NCBI GenBank assembly: GCA_022561525.1
Contig: JADFRB010000182.1
Coordinates: 1 to 5,226 of the forward strand
DNA: 5,226 bases
Reading direction: 5' to 3'
Source: Nitrospinota bacterium
GTDB lineage: Bacteria > Nitrospirota > Nitrospiria > Nitrospirales > UBA8639
Shown in pieces: positions 4,883 through 5,226 of this stretch; positions within the stretch are counted from its first letter, which is position 1, and each line of letters begins with the position of its first letter. The position numbers and the translations under genes were made by a program. The notes beneath the pieces were generated by a model, which ran no database searches, was not told where the DNA came from, and saw nothing but the letters and a program-made list of their open reading frames with translations.

Positions 4883-5152
4883 ATGAAAAAGCTTAAAGGT
4901 ATTGGCCTGCTGCTACTGTCCAATATACTCATCATTGCAACCCTTTCGATAACGTTTACCATTCTCTCCCAAGTGATCTTGCCCTACTTCGGCATAGACA
5001 TCCGCGGAATAGTTTCGGGGCCAAATCTGTTATTTGCATCCTTTTTTGGATTTGGTGGCGCCTTTCTCAGCTTGGCGTTGTCAAAATGGCTTGCAAAGAA
5101 GATGGTTGGGGCCACTCAAATTACCCACCCCCGAATTAATAAAACTCTATGA
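4883..5152 (+). pseudogene. htpX: HtpX-like membrane protease, N-terminal part only (truncated)
   Basis: The 89 residues match the N-terminal membrane part of HtpX, the M48 zinc protease that degrades misfolded inner-membrane proteins. Two hydrophobic helices are seen, about 7-33 (IGLLLLSNILIIATLSITF) and 47-68, the latter carrying the family signature FGFGGAFLSLALSKWLAKKM. After VGATQITHPR, where full-length HtpX continues into the linker and then the HExxH catalytic domain, this frame stops at 5150-5152. A full HtpX has about 280-300 residues. None of the three frames after the break resembles the HtpX linker, so a single-base frameshift does not explain it; a deletion or recombination junction near 5130-5140 is more likely. 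The start and ribosome binding site are good, so a short two-helix protein could still be made. Confidence 0.7.
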
Positions 5153-5226
5153 GCACAAGAAAAAAGCGTTTACCAAGCAACTCAATGCGCGAATCTACCA
5201 AGAATTACAGGCCATAGAGGATAAAA
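5106..5226 (+). CDS. Partial open frame at the right edge, unrecognised
   Basis: Shifted one base relative to the htpX-like frame, an open frame continues to the end of the window. Its sequence (PELIKLYEHKKKAFTKQLN, then RIYQELQAIEDK) is lysine-rich, helical and well-formed, and reads like real coding sequence. The only nearby starts are TTG at 5106 and 5091 without a convincing ribosome binding site, so it may be the body of another gene joined to the htpX remnant. I do not recognise the family. Confidence 0.35.
   Translation, partial: MGPLKLPTPELIKLYEHKKKAFTKQLNARIYQELQAIEDK

Overview
The window looks like a piece of a Nitrospirota (Nitrospira-type) chromosome of moderate GC content. This rests on gene style: a Methylococcus-type squalene/phytoene synthase behind a secreted type-1 cupredoxin, a thioredoxin-fold 2Fe-2S ferredoxin, and long hairpin intergenic repeats. 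No rRNA or long marker gene confirms it, so the assignment is an inference.

Left third (1-1460, minus strand): the 5' end of a tRNA, probably tRNA-Pro, runs off the left edge. Upstream of it is a complete alanine dehydrogenase gene (ald). Between them sits a 160-bp non-coding miniature inverted-repeat element (61-220) with perfect 18-bp terminal inverted repeats and a 5-bp CATAG duplication. It inserted at the last codons of ald, so the present stop codon and last five residues come from the element. A second, unrelated 126-bp imperfect hairpin repeat (1332-1457) abuts the ald ribosome binding site.

Middle (1515-2857): a doubtful small Cys/Trp-rich reading frame lies on the minus strand. It is followed by a plus-strand trio: a 2Fe-2S ferredoxin, an unrecognised 139-residue soluble protein, and a small ferredoxin-like Fe-S protein with altered cysteine spacing. 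The last two are one base apart. The trio ends at a fragment resembling the end of the 1332-1457 repeat, then a 151-bp repeat with perfect 41-bp arms built of 7-bp units (2918-3068).

Right part (3098-5226): a minus-strand pair, with a secreted cupredoxin followed 9 bases later by a head-to-head prenyl synthase, converges on the ferredoxin trio. Upstream, overlapping divergent promoter-like sequences serve this pair and a plus-strand gene. That gene encodes only the two-helix membrane part of an HtpX-like protease and stops before any zinc-binding motif, then runs into an unrelated open frame cut by the right edge.

The genes are mostly housekeeping or metabolic (alanine/pyruvate interconversion, electron transfer, polyprenyl or hopanoid precursor synthesis, copper redox protein). 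I see no new defence or mobile system. The most notable signals are the three kinds of non-coding hairpin repeat, the gene remodelling by the miniature element, the unusual cofactor-site residue in ald, the altered Fe-S ligand pattern, and the broken htpX.
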